The translations under genes were made by a program, and so were the position numbers. 64,000 nt of DNA, from positions 62,001-126,000 of the forward strand of contig CADBVZ010000005.1 in assembly GCA_902798285.1 (NCBI GenBank). The letters are read 5' to 3'. The stretch comes from an uncultured Prevotella sp. GTDB taxonomy: Bacteria > Bacteroidota > Bacteroidia > Bacteroidales > Bacteroidaceae. This document shows positions 26,092 through 34,247 of this stretch, piece after piece; the stretch's first letter is position 1; every line of letters starts with the position of its first letter. The notes under the pieces were generated by a model, which saw only the letters and a program-made list of their open reading frames with translations, was not told the DNA's origin and searched no databases.

Positions 26092-27510
26092 ATGAAATCT
26101 AAAGCAATGATCCTCATAGTGTCTCTGTTGTCAATGTCGATGATAGCTTTGGCACAAGAAAACCGTATTGCTCGTCCTGAGATGAATACTTCTGATCTTC
26201 AAGCATTGATAGATCAAGTTTCCAGTAAAGGCGGAGGGCGAATTACATTTCCCAAGGGCGAATACCATACAGGACAGCTGGAGTTGAAAACTGGTGTTGA
26301 ACTTCATTTGGAAGAAGGCGCTGTGATTCTGGGCAGCACCTCGCCTTATGACTATATCCGTCTGGAAACCAAGCAGTTGGCTGGCGATGAACGAAATGAC
26401 AAATCGCAGTTGGGACTCATCATCGCCAAGCAAGCCCACCATATCGCCATTACCGGCTCAGGCACTATCGACGGACAAGGACTCGAATTGGCCCTCACCA
26501 TCGATAGTCTGCACCATACGGGCGAGCTCGTCGATGAACATTATAACACCAAGCGCCATCGCCCCAGCGAGTTAGCTCGCCCCACCTTATTTAACTTTGT
26601 AGATTGTCAGGATGTTCGCATCGAGGGAGTCCACTTGCGCAATAGTGCTGGTTGGGGTCTTTCATTCCATGAATGTCGCGAGATGATACTTCGAGGACTG
26701 GATGTCTATAATCGTGCTTTCTGGAATAATGATGGCATCGATCTTACTGATTGTCAGCAGGTTTTGGTGGAGCGTTGTGATGTGAATAGTGCCGATGATG
26801 GCATCTGTTTAAAGAGCTACAACCCTGAGAGTCAAAACGATAGCATCACCATCCGCTATTGCGAGATTCGCAGTAGTGCCTCAGCCATTAAGTTTGGATC
26901 GGCCTCCTGGGGTGGTTTCCGCCATATCCGCATCAGCGACATCCGAGTGTTTGATACCTTCCGCTCCGCCATCGCCATCGAGAGTGTGGATGGTGCTCAG
27001 ATTGATGACATCCTCGTGGAGCGCATCGAGGCCAAAAACACAGGCAATCCCATCTTCCTCCGCCTAGGGCAGAGGGCTGGCAACAGAAAGGGTTCGCTGA
27101 GGAATGTCACCATTCGCGATTTTAAGTGCGAGGTGCCTTTTGGTCGTCCTGATGAGGCATACGACTTGCGAGGGCCTGAGGTGGACTTCTTCCACAACTC
27201 CTTCCCCAGCAGCATCTGTGGCATTCCTGACAATAGAATCGAAAATATCACGCTTGAGAATATCCACATCCGCTATCCTGGTCGTGCCTCGAAAAGTATG
27301 GCCTATATTCCCCTCTGGCGACTGAAGGATGTGCCAGAGCAAATCAATAAATATCCTGAGTTCACCATGTTTGGCGAGCTCCCAGCCTGGGGTTTCTTCG
27401 TGCGCCATGCTGATGGCATCCACTTCAAGAACGTCCACCTTTTATTGGACGCTGATGACTTCCGTCCTCCCTTCGTGTTCGATGATACTTTGAACATCGA
27501 GAAAGAATAA
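26092..27510 (+). CDS. GH28 family polygalacturonase-like enzyme
   Basis: The 472-residue secreted protein (signal peptide about residues 1-21) is a right-handed beta-helix of GH28. The acidic catalytic motifs are present: N-N-D-G-I-D with Asp214 and A-D-D-G-I with Asp235-Asp236. Where classical polygalacturonases have G-H-G, this protein reads A-S-A-I-K-F-G-S, so the usual histidine is missing, as it is in the second GH28 of this window; this points to a divergent subgroup, perhaps acting on rhamnogalacturonan or another uronide. The family hydrolyses pectin-type backbones from inside or from the non-reducing end. It is transcribed away from the GH92 operon across an 87-base promoter region and lies about 10 kb from the GH28-SusCD locus. 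Confidence 0.85.
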   Translation: MKSKAMILIVSLLSMSMIALAQENRIARPEMNTSDLQALIDQVSSKGGGRITFPKGEYHTGQLELKTGVELHLEEGAVILGSTSPYDYIRLETKQLAGDERNDKSQLGLIIAKQAHHIAITGSGTIDGQGLELALTIDSLHHTGELVDEHYNTKRHRPSELARPTLFNFVDCQDVRIEGVHLRNSAGWGLSFHECREMILRGLDVYNRAFWNNDGIDLTDCQQVLVERCDVNSADDGICLKSYNPESQNDSITIRYCEIRSSASAIKFGSASWGGFRHIRISDIRVFDTFRSAIAIESVDGAQIDDILVERIEAKNTGNPIFLRLGQRAGNRKGSLRNVTIRDFKCEVPFGRPDEAYDLRGPEVDFFHNSFPSSICGIPDNRIENITLENIHIRYPGRASKSMAYIPLWRLKDVPEQINKYPEFTMFGELPAWGFFVRHADGIHFKNVHLLLDADDFRPPFVFDDTLNIEKE

Positions 27511-27624
27511 AAAAAGGTTTAAGCCATTATTCACCATTTTATCTCAGAGCATATTTTTGAATAATCACAAATTGTCAAAAGTCCTTGGCATATCACAGAT
27601 GATGTCCATACACAAAAGTAAAAA

Positions 27625-27645
27625 GGCGTCTCAAACTGAGACGCC
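27625..27645. terminator. Hairpin terminator between GH28 and the broken hcp gene
   Basis: A 9-bp perfect stem GGCGTCTCA/TGAGACGCC with a 3-base loop, preceded by an A-tract, sits between the convergent genes. Confidence 0.7.
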
Positions 27646-27678
27646 ATATTTGTCAATAAAGATTGTGTTATTATGAAA

Positions 27679-28033
27679 TTACTTCCAAGGATTATCGTAG
27701 CCTACTGGGCCGTTCTCGAGCTTCTGGCATACAATCTCGATCTCCTCGTAATGCTGCTGACCATCTTCCCACTTCTCAACATAGTTGATGCAATAGGTGT
27801 TGGTGCCCTTCAACTCCTTCATGGATGCACCGTCTACGGTGTTCACGAACTTCACTGAGAAATTCTTGGGACTTGTGGGGTCGAGCATCCAAGCTATCAG
27901 CTCGTTGTTGCCATCGTTCATGGCTCTGTCCTTCACGATCGGTAGCCTGACCGAACTTGTAGTCTACCATCATTACTTCTCTCTCTGCGAACCCGTCAAT
28001 TGCGAGTACTACTGGGGTTACATTCTCTGCCAT
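27679..28033 (-). pseudogene. Frame-disrupted orphan Hcp/TssD (type VI secretion tube) gene
   Basis: Two overlapping minus-strand frames together give one recognisable protein. The first (from 28033) begins M-A-E-N-V and reads V-D-Y-K-F-G-Q-A-T-D-R-E-G-Q; the second (to 27679) reads N-D-G-N-N-E-L-I-A-W-M and later Y-C-I-N-Y-V-E-K-W. The order matches the Bacteroidetes TssD family (Hcp-like tube protein, usually about 130 residues). The part between the two blocks, normally some 15 residues, is missing and the frame changes there, so an out-of-frame deletion around 27915-27930 is the simplest reading; a sequencing error cannot be excluded. No other type VI secretion gene is in the window. The gene keeps an intact promoter. 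Confidence 0.6.
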
Positions 28034-28085
28034 AATTTGTTTCCTTTCTATAATTTAAATTGTTACTATTTTACTTTTGATGTTG

Positions 28086-28117
28086 CAAAGGTACGACGGT
28101 TTTGGGCATATTCCAAA
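28086..28117 (-). promoter_or_regulatory. Promoter of the broken hcp gene
   Basis: TTTG (28114-28117 on the minus strand), 20 bases, TACCTTTG (28086-28093), then a 52-base leader. Confidence 0.75.
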
Positions 28118-28214
28118 TATTTACCTCAGATTTGGGTGGAAAGCATGCGACACAGAAGCTGATTTGCGACAAAGGGAAAAAAGTCCTGAATATCTGTCGC
28201 AAAAGCGCACAAAA

Positions 28215-28243
28215 AAGCCAGTAAACAACGTATTTACTGGCTT
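28215..28243. terminator. Rho-independent terminator after queC
   Basis: An 11-bp perfect stem AAGCCAGTAAA/TTTACTGGCTT with a 7-base loop is preceded by an A-tract, giving a U-run for minus-strand transcripts from queC. Confidence 0.85.
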
Positions 28244-28261
28244 ATATTATAAAATATGTGT

Positions 28262-28912
28262 TTATTCGTAATCCGTTGGATCAGGGATACCTGCTTCAGC
28301 AAGGGCTTCCTGACGCTCTACGCAAGTGCCACACTTACCACAATGCTTATCGCCACCACGATAACACGACCAAGTTTTGCTGTAGTCGATGCCCAAAGCC
28401 TTACCTCGAGCAGCAATCTCACCCTTCGTCATATTACAATAAGGTGAAAGCAATCTTACCCCATTATAGGTGCCAGCATGGGCAGCAGCATCAAAAGACT
28501 CCACAAACTCAGGGCGACAATCAGGATAGATGGTATGATCGCCTCCATGATTGGCCATCATCACGTATTGAAGATCGTTGCTCTCAGCCATTCCTGTAGC
28601 GATCGCCAACATAATACCATTGCGGAAAGGTACTACAGTAGACTTCATATTCTCATCGGCATAATGACCCTCAGGGATAGCCTCATCGCCTGAAAGTAGC
28701 GAACTACGGAAGTATTGGCTCATAAATTCGAGAGGTATCACCAAATGGCGGATGCCCAACTTCTCGCAATGATACTTGGCAAAGGGAATCTCCTTGGCAT
28801 TGTGGTTAGAGCCATAATCGAACGAGATAGCCAGAGCGATACGCTCCTGATAATCATATAATAAGGTAGTGGAGTCCATACCTCCACTCAGAATCAGTAT
28901 ACAGTCTTTCAT
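28262..28912 (-). CDS. queC: 7-cyano-7-deazaguanine (preQ0) synthase
   Basis: The 216-residue cytoplasmic enzyme makes preQ0 from 7-carboxy-7-deazaguanine, ATP and ammonia on the way to queuosine in tRNA. The PP-loop ATP-binding motif L-S-G-G-M-D-S-T is at residues 8-15 and the C-terminal zinc site C-x(8)-C-G-K-C-G-T-C lies near residues 183-198. queD, queE and queF are not adjacent and no preQ1 riboswitch-like leader was noticed. A -7 box lies 20 bases ahead of the start codon. It is downstream of the sensor pair on the same strand but has its own promoter and terminator. Confidence 0.95.
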   Translation of the reverse strand: MKDCILILSGGMDSTTLLYDYQERIALAISFDYGSNHNAKEIPFAKYHCEKLGIRHLVIPLEFMSQYFRSSLLSGDEAIPEGHYADENMKSTVVPFRNGIMLAIATGMAESNDLQYVMMANHGGDHTIYPDCRPEFVESFDAAAHAGTYNGVRLLSPYCNMTKGEIAARGKALGIDYSKTWSCYRGGDKHCGKCGTCVERQEALAEAGIPDPTDYE

Positions 28913-28932
28913 CTTCTCTTGCTTTTTGGGTG

Positions 28933-28940
28933 CAAAGATA
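28933..28940 (-). promoter_or_regulatory. -7 box of queC
   Basis: TATCTTTG on the minus strand, 20 bases before the queC start codon; no -33 match is seen. Confidence 0.6.
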
Positions 28941-28965
28941 GTGATTATTTCCGAGAAATCACACT

Positions 28966-30885
28966 CTATTTCGGTATTTCTATGATGGCACGACAGCCTT
29001 TGGTGTAGGTAGTGTCGAAAAGGAGGTCGCCACCAAGGCTGATGGCATGGCGTTTGGATAGAGGCAAGCCTAGTCCAAGACCCTCTGACAAGTCATCGAC
29101 TTTAATGAAGGGCTTGAAAATCAGGTCCTGTAAGTCTTTTGGCAAACCGGGTCCCACATCCTCCACAATGAAGCGGATAGTAGTTTCTGTCTGAGATACA
29201 TACAGCGTAATATGCTTGCCATCAGAGTATTTGGCGGAATTGTAAAGCAGTTCGCGAAGTGTACGCATCAGATAGAGATGGTTGGTCTGGATGCATTCCG
29301 CATCGGATAGTTCTGTCTCGAAACGTATGGATAGGTTAGGGAAGTGACTATAGGTAAAACTGATACACTCGCGAGCCAGTTCGTTGCATGATACCTGATC
29401 GTTTCTGTGGCTCAGCACTTCCTTGGAAGTTCCAATCTCCGAACTATCGTAGAGCATTAGCACCATACGGTTTAAGTGGCTGGCGTTATGTTTCATCATC
29501 TCAGTGATGTTTGCCAATTCCTCTTCTGAAAGCGCGTTCTTCTCTTTTTCGGAAGGTGAGAGGCTATCGCGTAACACATTTGCAAAGCCCTGAATAATGT
29601 TCAGTGGTGTTCGAATCTGGTGCGACACGTTCTGAATGAACAGAGTCTTCTGCTTTACAGCTACCTCTGCCATTTTCATGGCGCGTACCAACTCCTCATT
29701 ACGCTTCTGGGTTTCTTTAGTAGTTTGGCGGATGCTGCCCATGTGGATTTGGAGTGACTCCTGCATCATGGCAAAGCTATTCTGCAGTTGGCCTATGACA
29801 TCCAGACGATTTGAGATAGGAATCACTTCTTCATGATGGCCATCTGCAATCTTCTGCGACATGTTGAGCAGTTGGTTGAGAGGAAGGATGGCTTGACTCA
29901 CAACTCTATTGCAAAGCCACAGGATAATCAGCAGTCCAATAACGATAAGGGCAATAATGATATAGATGAGCTCGTGGTAGTTCTTCAGTATATCGCCGTC
30001 TGGACAGATTAATGCGAGGCTCCAGTTGGTGCCAGGTACGGGACCATAACACACGTGACAGACCTGATGATTGACGATAATATGTGCGTTACCTTGTTTG
30101 CCTGCTGTCATTTCATATCCTAAGGCTATCCAATCGGCATGCTCGTTAGGGTCAGCCTCGTTGAAGATGGTCTTCCTAAAAAGGCGAGTGGTATCAGGAT
30201 GGATGAAGTAGCGTCCGTCACCTCCGAGGAGCATGAAATAGGCGTTAGGATAGGTTTGGTTAGTACTACTGATGGTCTCTGCCAATTTGCTGAAAGAAAG
30301 GTCGACGGAGATGACACCCGCAACCTTGCCTCCCTTTTGATAGAAAGGTTTGCAGTAGGTGGCAAAGGCTTCGTTTTGGTCTATCAGAGCTTCTGAATGT
30401 TCATAGAAGGGATCTACCCAGCAGGCCTTGCCAGAATCAACAGGATTTCTGTACCAGAATTTCTCGAAATAATCGTATTCCGTCTCGCGGACAGAGATGA
30501 TAGTATCGCCTTCGTTTACTGCATAGACGGAGAAATAGCGTCCGTATTGAGGAAAGGAACCAGGTTCGACACTAATGGAACAGCTTTGTGCGTGACGGTT
30601 AAGTCGAACGATACGGTGGGAGATGGCAAGTAGTGAGTCGGGATTGAAGTTTTCCTCAATCAGCCACGTATTGGAATTGGTCGAAGTCTCCACTGCACTC
30701 ATATAGTTCCTGACACGTTGTATTGTCAAGCTAAGCATACTTGTAGCACGTTCCGTGGCCTCCTGGCGAATGAAATATCGCGATTGGAGGAACAGAATAC
30801 CCAGGGCTAAAACGAATGTGGGTGCTGCCAACAGCACAATGCCGAGGCTGAGTTTTAAGGAAAGGCTGCGCTTAATCTTACTCAT
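28966..30885 (-). CDS. Cache/HAMP sensor histidine kinase
   Basis: The 639-residue inner-membrane protein has one span near residues 14-33, a large periplasmic double-Cache-like sensor (residues about 34-305), a second span near 310-330, HAMP, a coiled stretch, HisKA with His422 in S-H-Q-I-R-T-P, and an HATPase domain with V-E-D-V-G-P-G-L and L-G-L-G-L-P-L. The residue after the phosphorylated histidine is glutamine where glutamate is usual, which may change the autokinase/phosphatase balance. It overlaps the preceding gene by 8 bases. That gene codes for a relative with the same sensor and HAMP but no kinase core, so the two probably form a heteromeric receptor. No response regulator is adjacent. 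Confidence 0.9.
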   Translation of the reverse strand: MSKIKRSLSLKLSLGIVLLAAPTFVLALGILFLQSRYFIRQEATERATSMLSLTIQRVRNYMSAVETSTNSNTWLIEENFNPDSLLAISHRIVRLNRHAQSCSISVEPGSFPQYGRYFSVYAVNEGDTIISVRETEYDYFEKFWYRNPVDSGKACWVDPFYEHSEALIDQNEAFATYCKPFYQKGGKVAGVISVDLSFSKLAETISSTNQTYPNAYFMLLGGDGRYFIHPDTTRLFRKTIFNEADPNEHADWIALGYEMTAGKQGNAHIIVNHQVCHVCYGPVPGTNWSLALICPDGDILKNYHELIYIIIALIVIGLLIILWLCNRVVSQAILPLNQLLNMSQKIADGHHEEVIPISNRLDVIGQLQNSFAMMQESLQIHMGSIRQTTKETQKRNEELVRAMKMAEVAVKQKTLFIQNVSHQIRTPLNIIQGFANVLRDSLSPSEKEKNALSEEELANITEMMKHNASHLNRMVLMLYDSSEIGTSKEVLSHRNDQVSCNELARECISFTYSHFPNLSIRFETELSDAECIQTNHLYLMRTLRELLYNSAKYSDGKHITLYVSQTETTIRFIVEDVGPGLPKDLQDLIFKPFIKVDDLSEGLGLGLPLSKRHAISLGGDLLFDTTYTKGCRAIIEIPK

Positions 30886-32392
30886 GGGCTACCTCCTTTC
30901 CTGTATCGTTATCAGCAGCATACAACATATGGTTCAGCACATCGATGATGGTATGGCTTTGCTTTTGAATCATATCCACCTCGCCATTAGCTTCTTTTAG
31001 TGTGATGCTGTTGTAGTTATTACAAAGCTCTGAGACGCTCTTGTCGATGGCATCCGATGGCTCTGTCATCTGGTTGGTCATGTAGTGGAGGAACGATGTC
31101 TTCATTCGATCAGCCTCCTGTGCCTTTTCGTAGGCTTTTCGCAATACTTTTGTGCGTTCCTTGAGAGTGGTTGATAGTTTCTCTAATTCTCCGATTTGTA
31201 CTGCCAGTGATTGCTGCATCTGCTGGAAGTGGTTTTGCAGCTGACCAATCTCATCCTGGCTTTGTGCATTAGGAATCGACTCATCGTAATGTCCCTCTGC
31301 AATACGTTGGGCGGAGTGAGTCAGCATGTTGAGTGGCAACAGTTGGCGGTGAGTGAAAAGGCGACAAAGCACGAAGAAAACTAACAACCCGACAAAGGCA
31401 ATGGCAAGCAGATAATAGAGTAATTTGTTATAATCACCAAAGATGTCATCTTCAGGATATACAACACCAATACTCCAACCAAGGTTCTCCGTAGAACGTC
31501 CTGGTACTTCTGCGCGCATGAAAGGCTTATAGAATATATGCCAATCTTGGCCATTCATGCGGAAGGCCTTTTCGCCAGTCTTTCCTGCCACCATGTTTTC
31601 GGCAGCCTCTAGTACGGAGTGATCGGCACCATGTTCCATCTGTACGAATACCGTTTGGTGAGACAGCTTTTCTGGGTCAGGGTGAACGATGAAAGAACCA
31701 TTTCGGGCAATGAGGGTGCTGTAACCATTGACAGAAGGTTTGGCTGCAAGGACAATCTGTGAGAGCAATTCAATGGGCAGATCGATGGCAACGACACCCA
31801 CACACTCCATGCTTCGGTCGTAGATTGGCAGACAGAAGGTGGTAAGAGGTTCTCCCTCTGTATCTTCATTTTTTAGCGGATCAATCCAACAGGCACGTCC
31901 TGTCTCCATAGGTTGGGTATACCACACCTGTTCTGTATAAGGACGATTGGTGAAGGTTTCCTTGATCTCCAGTTCCTCCTCCTCGTTTGTAGTCTTATTA
32001 ATATGTTTGCGGTGAACGTAAGCCATGAAGAGTTCTCGCCCTGGATAATAATTAGGTTTGAACACAATGGCACAACCATCGATATAAGGATTACACTCCA
32101 CGATTCTGCGGCTGTAGGCATACATACAATCAGGATCGTCGACATGCGCCAGCAGTTCCCAGTAGATGTTTCCTGCCGACTGTTCTACGCTCAGCAGGAT
32201 GTTGTCAATATGCTGTACAGTGCCTTCCAACGTCAACTCTGCATTGTGCATGGCTTCTTCTCTCAGGGCTTGACGTGAGTAATGAAACATCACAATCAGG
32301 GCAACCGTGAGCAAAAAAGCTATCTCGCAAACTATCATAAGGCTCAGTCTGACAGATAGAATTCTATTGATTGTTTTAGGCAGCTTTAGCAT
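30878..32392 (-). CDS. Cache/HAMP protein with degenerate, kinase-less histidine kinase core
   Basis: The start is placed at the ATG at 32392 (504 residues); the in-frame ATG at 32416 lies within the -7 box. The order is membrane span (near residues 17-37), periplasmic Cache-like sensor, span near residues 340-360, HAMP and coiled coil, then a short HisKA-like helical pair. There the S-H-E-I-R-T-P motif has become T-N-Q-M-T-E-P, so the phospho-acceptor histidine is replaced by asparagine, and the ATPase domain is absent altogether. It is clearly paralogous to the kinase encoded immediately after it, with which it overlaps by 8 bases. It cannot phosphorylate on its own and most likely works as a sensing partner. 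The ligand is unknown; the pectin SusCD locus lies directly upstream. Confidence 0.85.
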   Translation of the reverse strand: MLKLPKTINRILSVRLSLMIVCEIAFLLTVALIVMFHYSRQALREEAMHNAELTLEGTVQHIDNILLSVEQSAGNIYWELLAHVDDPDCMYAYSRRIVECNPYIDGCAIVFKPNYYPGRELFMAYVHRKHINKTTNEEEELEIKETFTNRPYTEQVWYTQPMETGRACWIDPLKNEDTEGEPLTTFCLPIYDRSMECVGVVAIDLPIELLSQIVLAAKPSVNGYSTLIARNGSFIVHPDPEKLSHQTVFVQMEHGADHSVLEAAENMVAGKTGEKAFRMNGQDWHIFYKPFMRAEVPGRSTENLGWSIGVVYPEDDIFGDYNKLLYYLLAIAFVGLLVFFVLCRLFTHRQLLPLNMLTHSAQRIAEGHYDESIPNAQSQDEIGQLQNHFQQMQQSLAVQIGELEKLSTTLKERTKVLRKAYEKAQEADRMKTSFLHYMTNQMTEPSDAIDKSVSELCNNYNSITLKEANGEVDMIQKQSHTIIDVLNHMLYAADNDTGKEVAHE

Positions 32393-32413
32393 ATTATCTA
32401 TGTCAGTACTCTG

Positions 32414-32421
32414 CAAAAATA
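32414..32421 (-). promoter_or_regulatory. -7 box of the sensor pair
   Basis: TATTTTTG on the minus strand, 21 bases before the chosen start codon. It excludes the more upstream ATG at 32416. Confidence 0.55.
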
Positions 32422-32506
32422 CACTTTTTTCTTTAAATTAGAATCTTTATATCGCTCGTTTTAACATATTTAACATAGAAAACAGACGTTTTTCGTTGAA
32501 AAAAAG

Positions 32507-32536
32507 TCAAGGCAGCCAATACAATGGCTGCCTTGA
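32507..32536 (-). terminator. Rho-independent terminator after susD
   Basis: A 12-bp stem TCAAGGCAGCCA/TGGCTGCCTTGA with a short loop is followed, on the minus strand, by a U-run. It separates the SusCD operon from the sensor pair. Confidence 0.85.
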
Positions 32537-32564
32537 TAATAAGAGTAGTTACAGAAACTTCCAA

Positions 32565-34226
32565 TTAATAACCTGCATTCTGCTTCCATGTAGGATTCAG
32601 ATTCAGGATGTCCTTGTGGATCGGAGCGATACGACAGGTTTTGTCGAAGCGAGCCGTTGGGAAATTCTTGTAGTGAGGGAAGTACTCATCCTCAAAGTGT
32701 CCGAAGCGGATCATGTCGTTACGACGCCAGTTCTCATCGAAGAACTCACGGCCACGCTCGTCGTAGATCTCTTCAAGTGTAGGCTCTCCATTGATGACAG
32801 GAGCACCTGCATAAGAACGGATCTGGTTGAAAAGTTCCTTGGCACCACCCTGTCCCTGACGGGTAAGGGCCTCGGCCTTCATCAGCAGCACGTCTGCGAA
32901 ACGGAAGATGGGCACGTCGTTAGACTGGTTACGGCCATTCATGAAGTCGTCGTCGATGACATACCACTTCACTGAGCGGCAACCCTGACAATAACCATTG
33001 TTGTTATCGCCTACGTCAAGTGTAGGATCGTCGGCAGTAGCCAGTGTCACGTTCACCTTCAGTTTCAGAGGATCGCTACCTGCACCTGCAATCAGAGCAA
33101 CCGTATTGGTCATCTGCAGGTTAGAAGGATTGTAGACATAAACGGTGTTCTCGTCCTGACCCTCAACATAGCGATAGTCATCAAGGTTGCTTGACAGACC
33201 AATCACACACTTGTTGCGCTCGTCACCCTTCAGGATAAAGGTCTTCTTCACGAACTCTGGAGTCATAGTGATGTAACCACCACCCGACTGTGAGAGAGCC
33301 ATTCCGAAGTAGCTGGGAGCCATCTTCTTAATGTTCTTCCAGCAGCGGCTACGACCATACTGCATACCCTGACGTGTATTGGTGTCATAAGGCATAGCGT
33401 AGATGAAGTCTTCTACCTGAGGACCATTGTTATAAGAGAACTTCTCGCGATAAGACATCGAACCGAGGTTGAACTTACCAGAGTTGATGATATCGTTACA
33501 CTGAGCGATACAATCAGCCAGCTTCTCGTTCTTGGCAGAAGCAGCATCGTAGTTCTCTACAGCAGAGGCAGTGTAAACGGCCCAGTTGATATAAAGCTTA
33601 GCGAGTAGAGCCTTGGCCATCCACTTGGTCGGTTTGCCATAGGTGTTGGCACTAACCTCCTCTGTCAGGTCAGGAATAGCAGCGAGCAACTCAGACTCAA
33701 TCCACCTTGCCACTTCAGCACGGGGCTTACGATCGATGGTCTCGCCATCCTCAGGAATACGGTCGAGGATGGGCACATCGCCCCAGAGGTCCATAATGAT
33801 CCAGTGGAAATAAGCACGGATAGCACGAGCAGGTGCGATAGCTGCGCCAGCCTCGCTACCACCCAGGTCGACAATAGCCTTGTTGGCCTTAGAGATACCC
33901 TCGGTAACAGTGCCGAACCAGTCGAGTGTGGCATCCTCAAAGGTATAGTTGTGAAGTGCGGGGTGAGCGTAAGCACCACCGTCGTACCAACCACCACCAT
34001 AAGAAGCTGCTGTCCACTCATCACTGGATAGACACATCTGCTCCATGTAACGACGGCCAAGAACGCCACTGAAATGGTAGTAGATATCGGCCATCTTAGC
34101 CTCTACTGCGATGTCGTTTGTCGGATATTCCGTGTATTGGGAATCCACATCCACATCCAAATTTGTACAGCCGACAGCCATTGCAGCAAGGCCGGCCAGG
34201 AATAGTCTCTTTATATTTGTTTTCAT
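32565..34226 (-). CDS. SusD-like surface glycan-binding lipoprotein
   Basis: The 553-residue protein has a lipoprotein signal ending at Cys20 (A-V-G-C) followed by acidic residues, as expected for export to the outer surface in Bacteroidetes. The helical SusD/RagB architecture is seen in the repeated-helix N-terminal half and in the C-terminal signature around R-F-A-D-V-L-L-M-K-A-E-A-L, R-G-R-E-F-F-D-E and R-R-N-D-M-I-R. SusD proteins cap the SusC channel and hand over oligosaccharides. The gene follows susC by 21 bases and ends at a strong terminator. With GH28 as the first gene of the operon the ligand should be a pectin fragment. Confidence 0.93.
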   Translation of the reverse strand: MKTNIKRLFLAGLAAMAVGCTNLDVDVDSQYTEYPTNDIAVEAKMADIYYHFSGVLGRRYMEQMCLSSDEWTAASYGGGWYDGGAYAHPALHNYTFEDATLDWFGTVTEGISKANKAIVDLGGSEAGAAIAPARAIRAYFHWIIMDLWGDVPILDRIPEDGETIDRKPRAEVARWIESELLAAIPDLTEEVSANTYGKPTKWMAKALLAKLYINWAVYTASAVENYDAASAKNEKLADCIAQCNDIINSGKFNLGSMSYREKFSYNNGPQVEDFIYAMPYDTNTRQGMQYGRSRCWKNIKKMAPSYFGMALSQSGGGYITMTPEFVKKTFILKGDERNKCVIGLSSNLDDYRYVEGQDENTVYVYNPSNLQMTNTVALIAGAGSDPLKLKVNVTLATADDPTLDVGDNNNGYCQGCRSVKWYVIDDDFMNGRNQSNDVPIFRFADVLLMKAEALTRQGQGGAKELFNQIRSYAGAPVINGEPTLEEIYDERGREFFDENWRRNDMIRFGHFEDEYFPHYKNFPTARFDKTCRIAPIHKDILNLNPTWKQNAGY

Positions 34227-34247
34227 ATTCTTATTCCGATTAAGTAA

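Noticed and set aside
28913..28965. A preQ1-type riboswitch ahead of queC
   Set aside because: The leader is about 20 bases and shows no stem with the conserved loop sequence of such aptamers.
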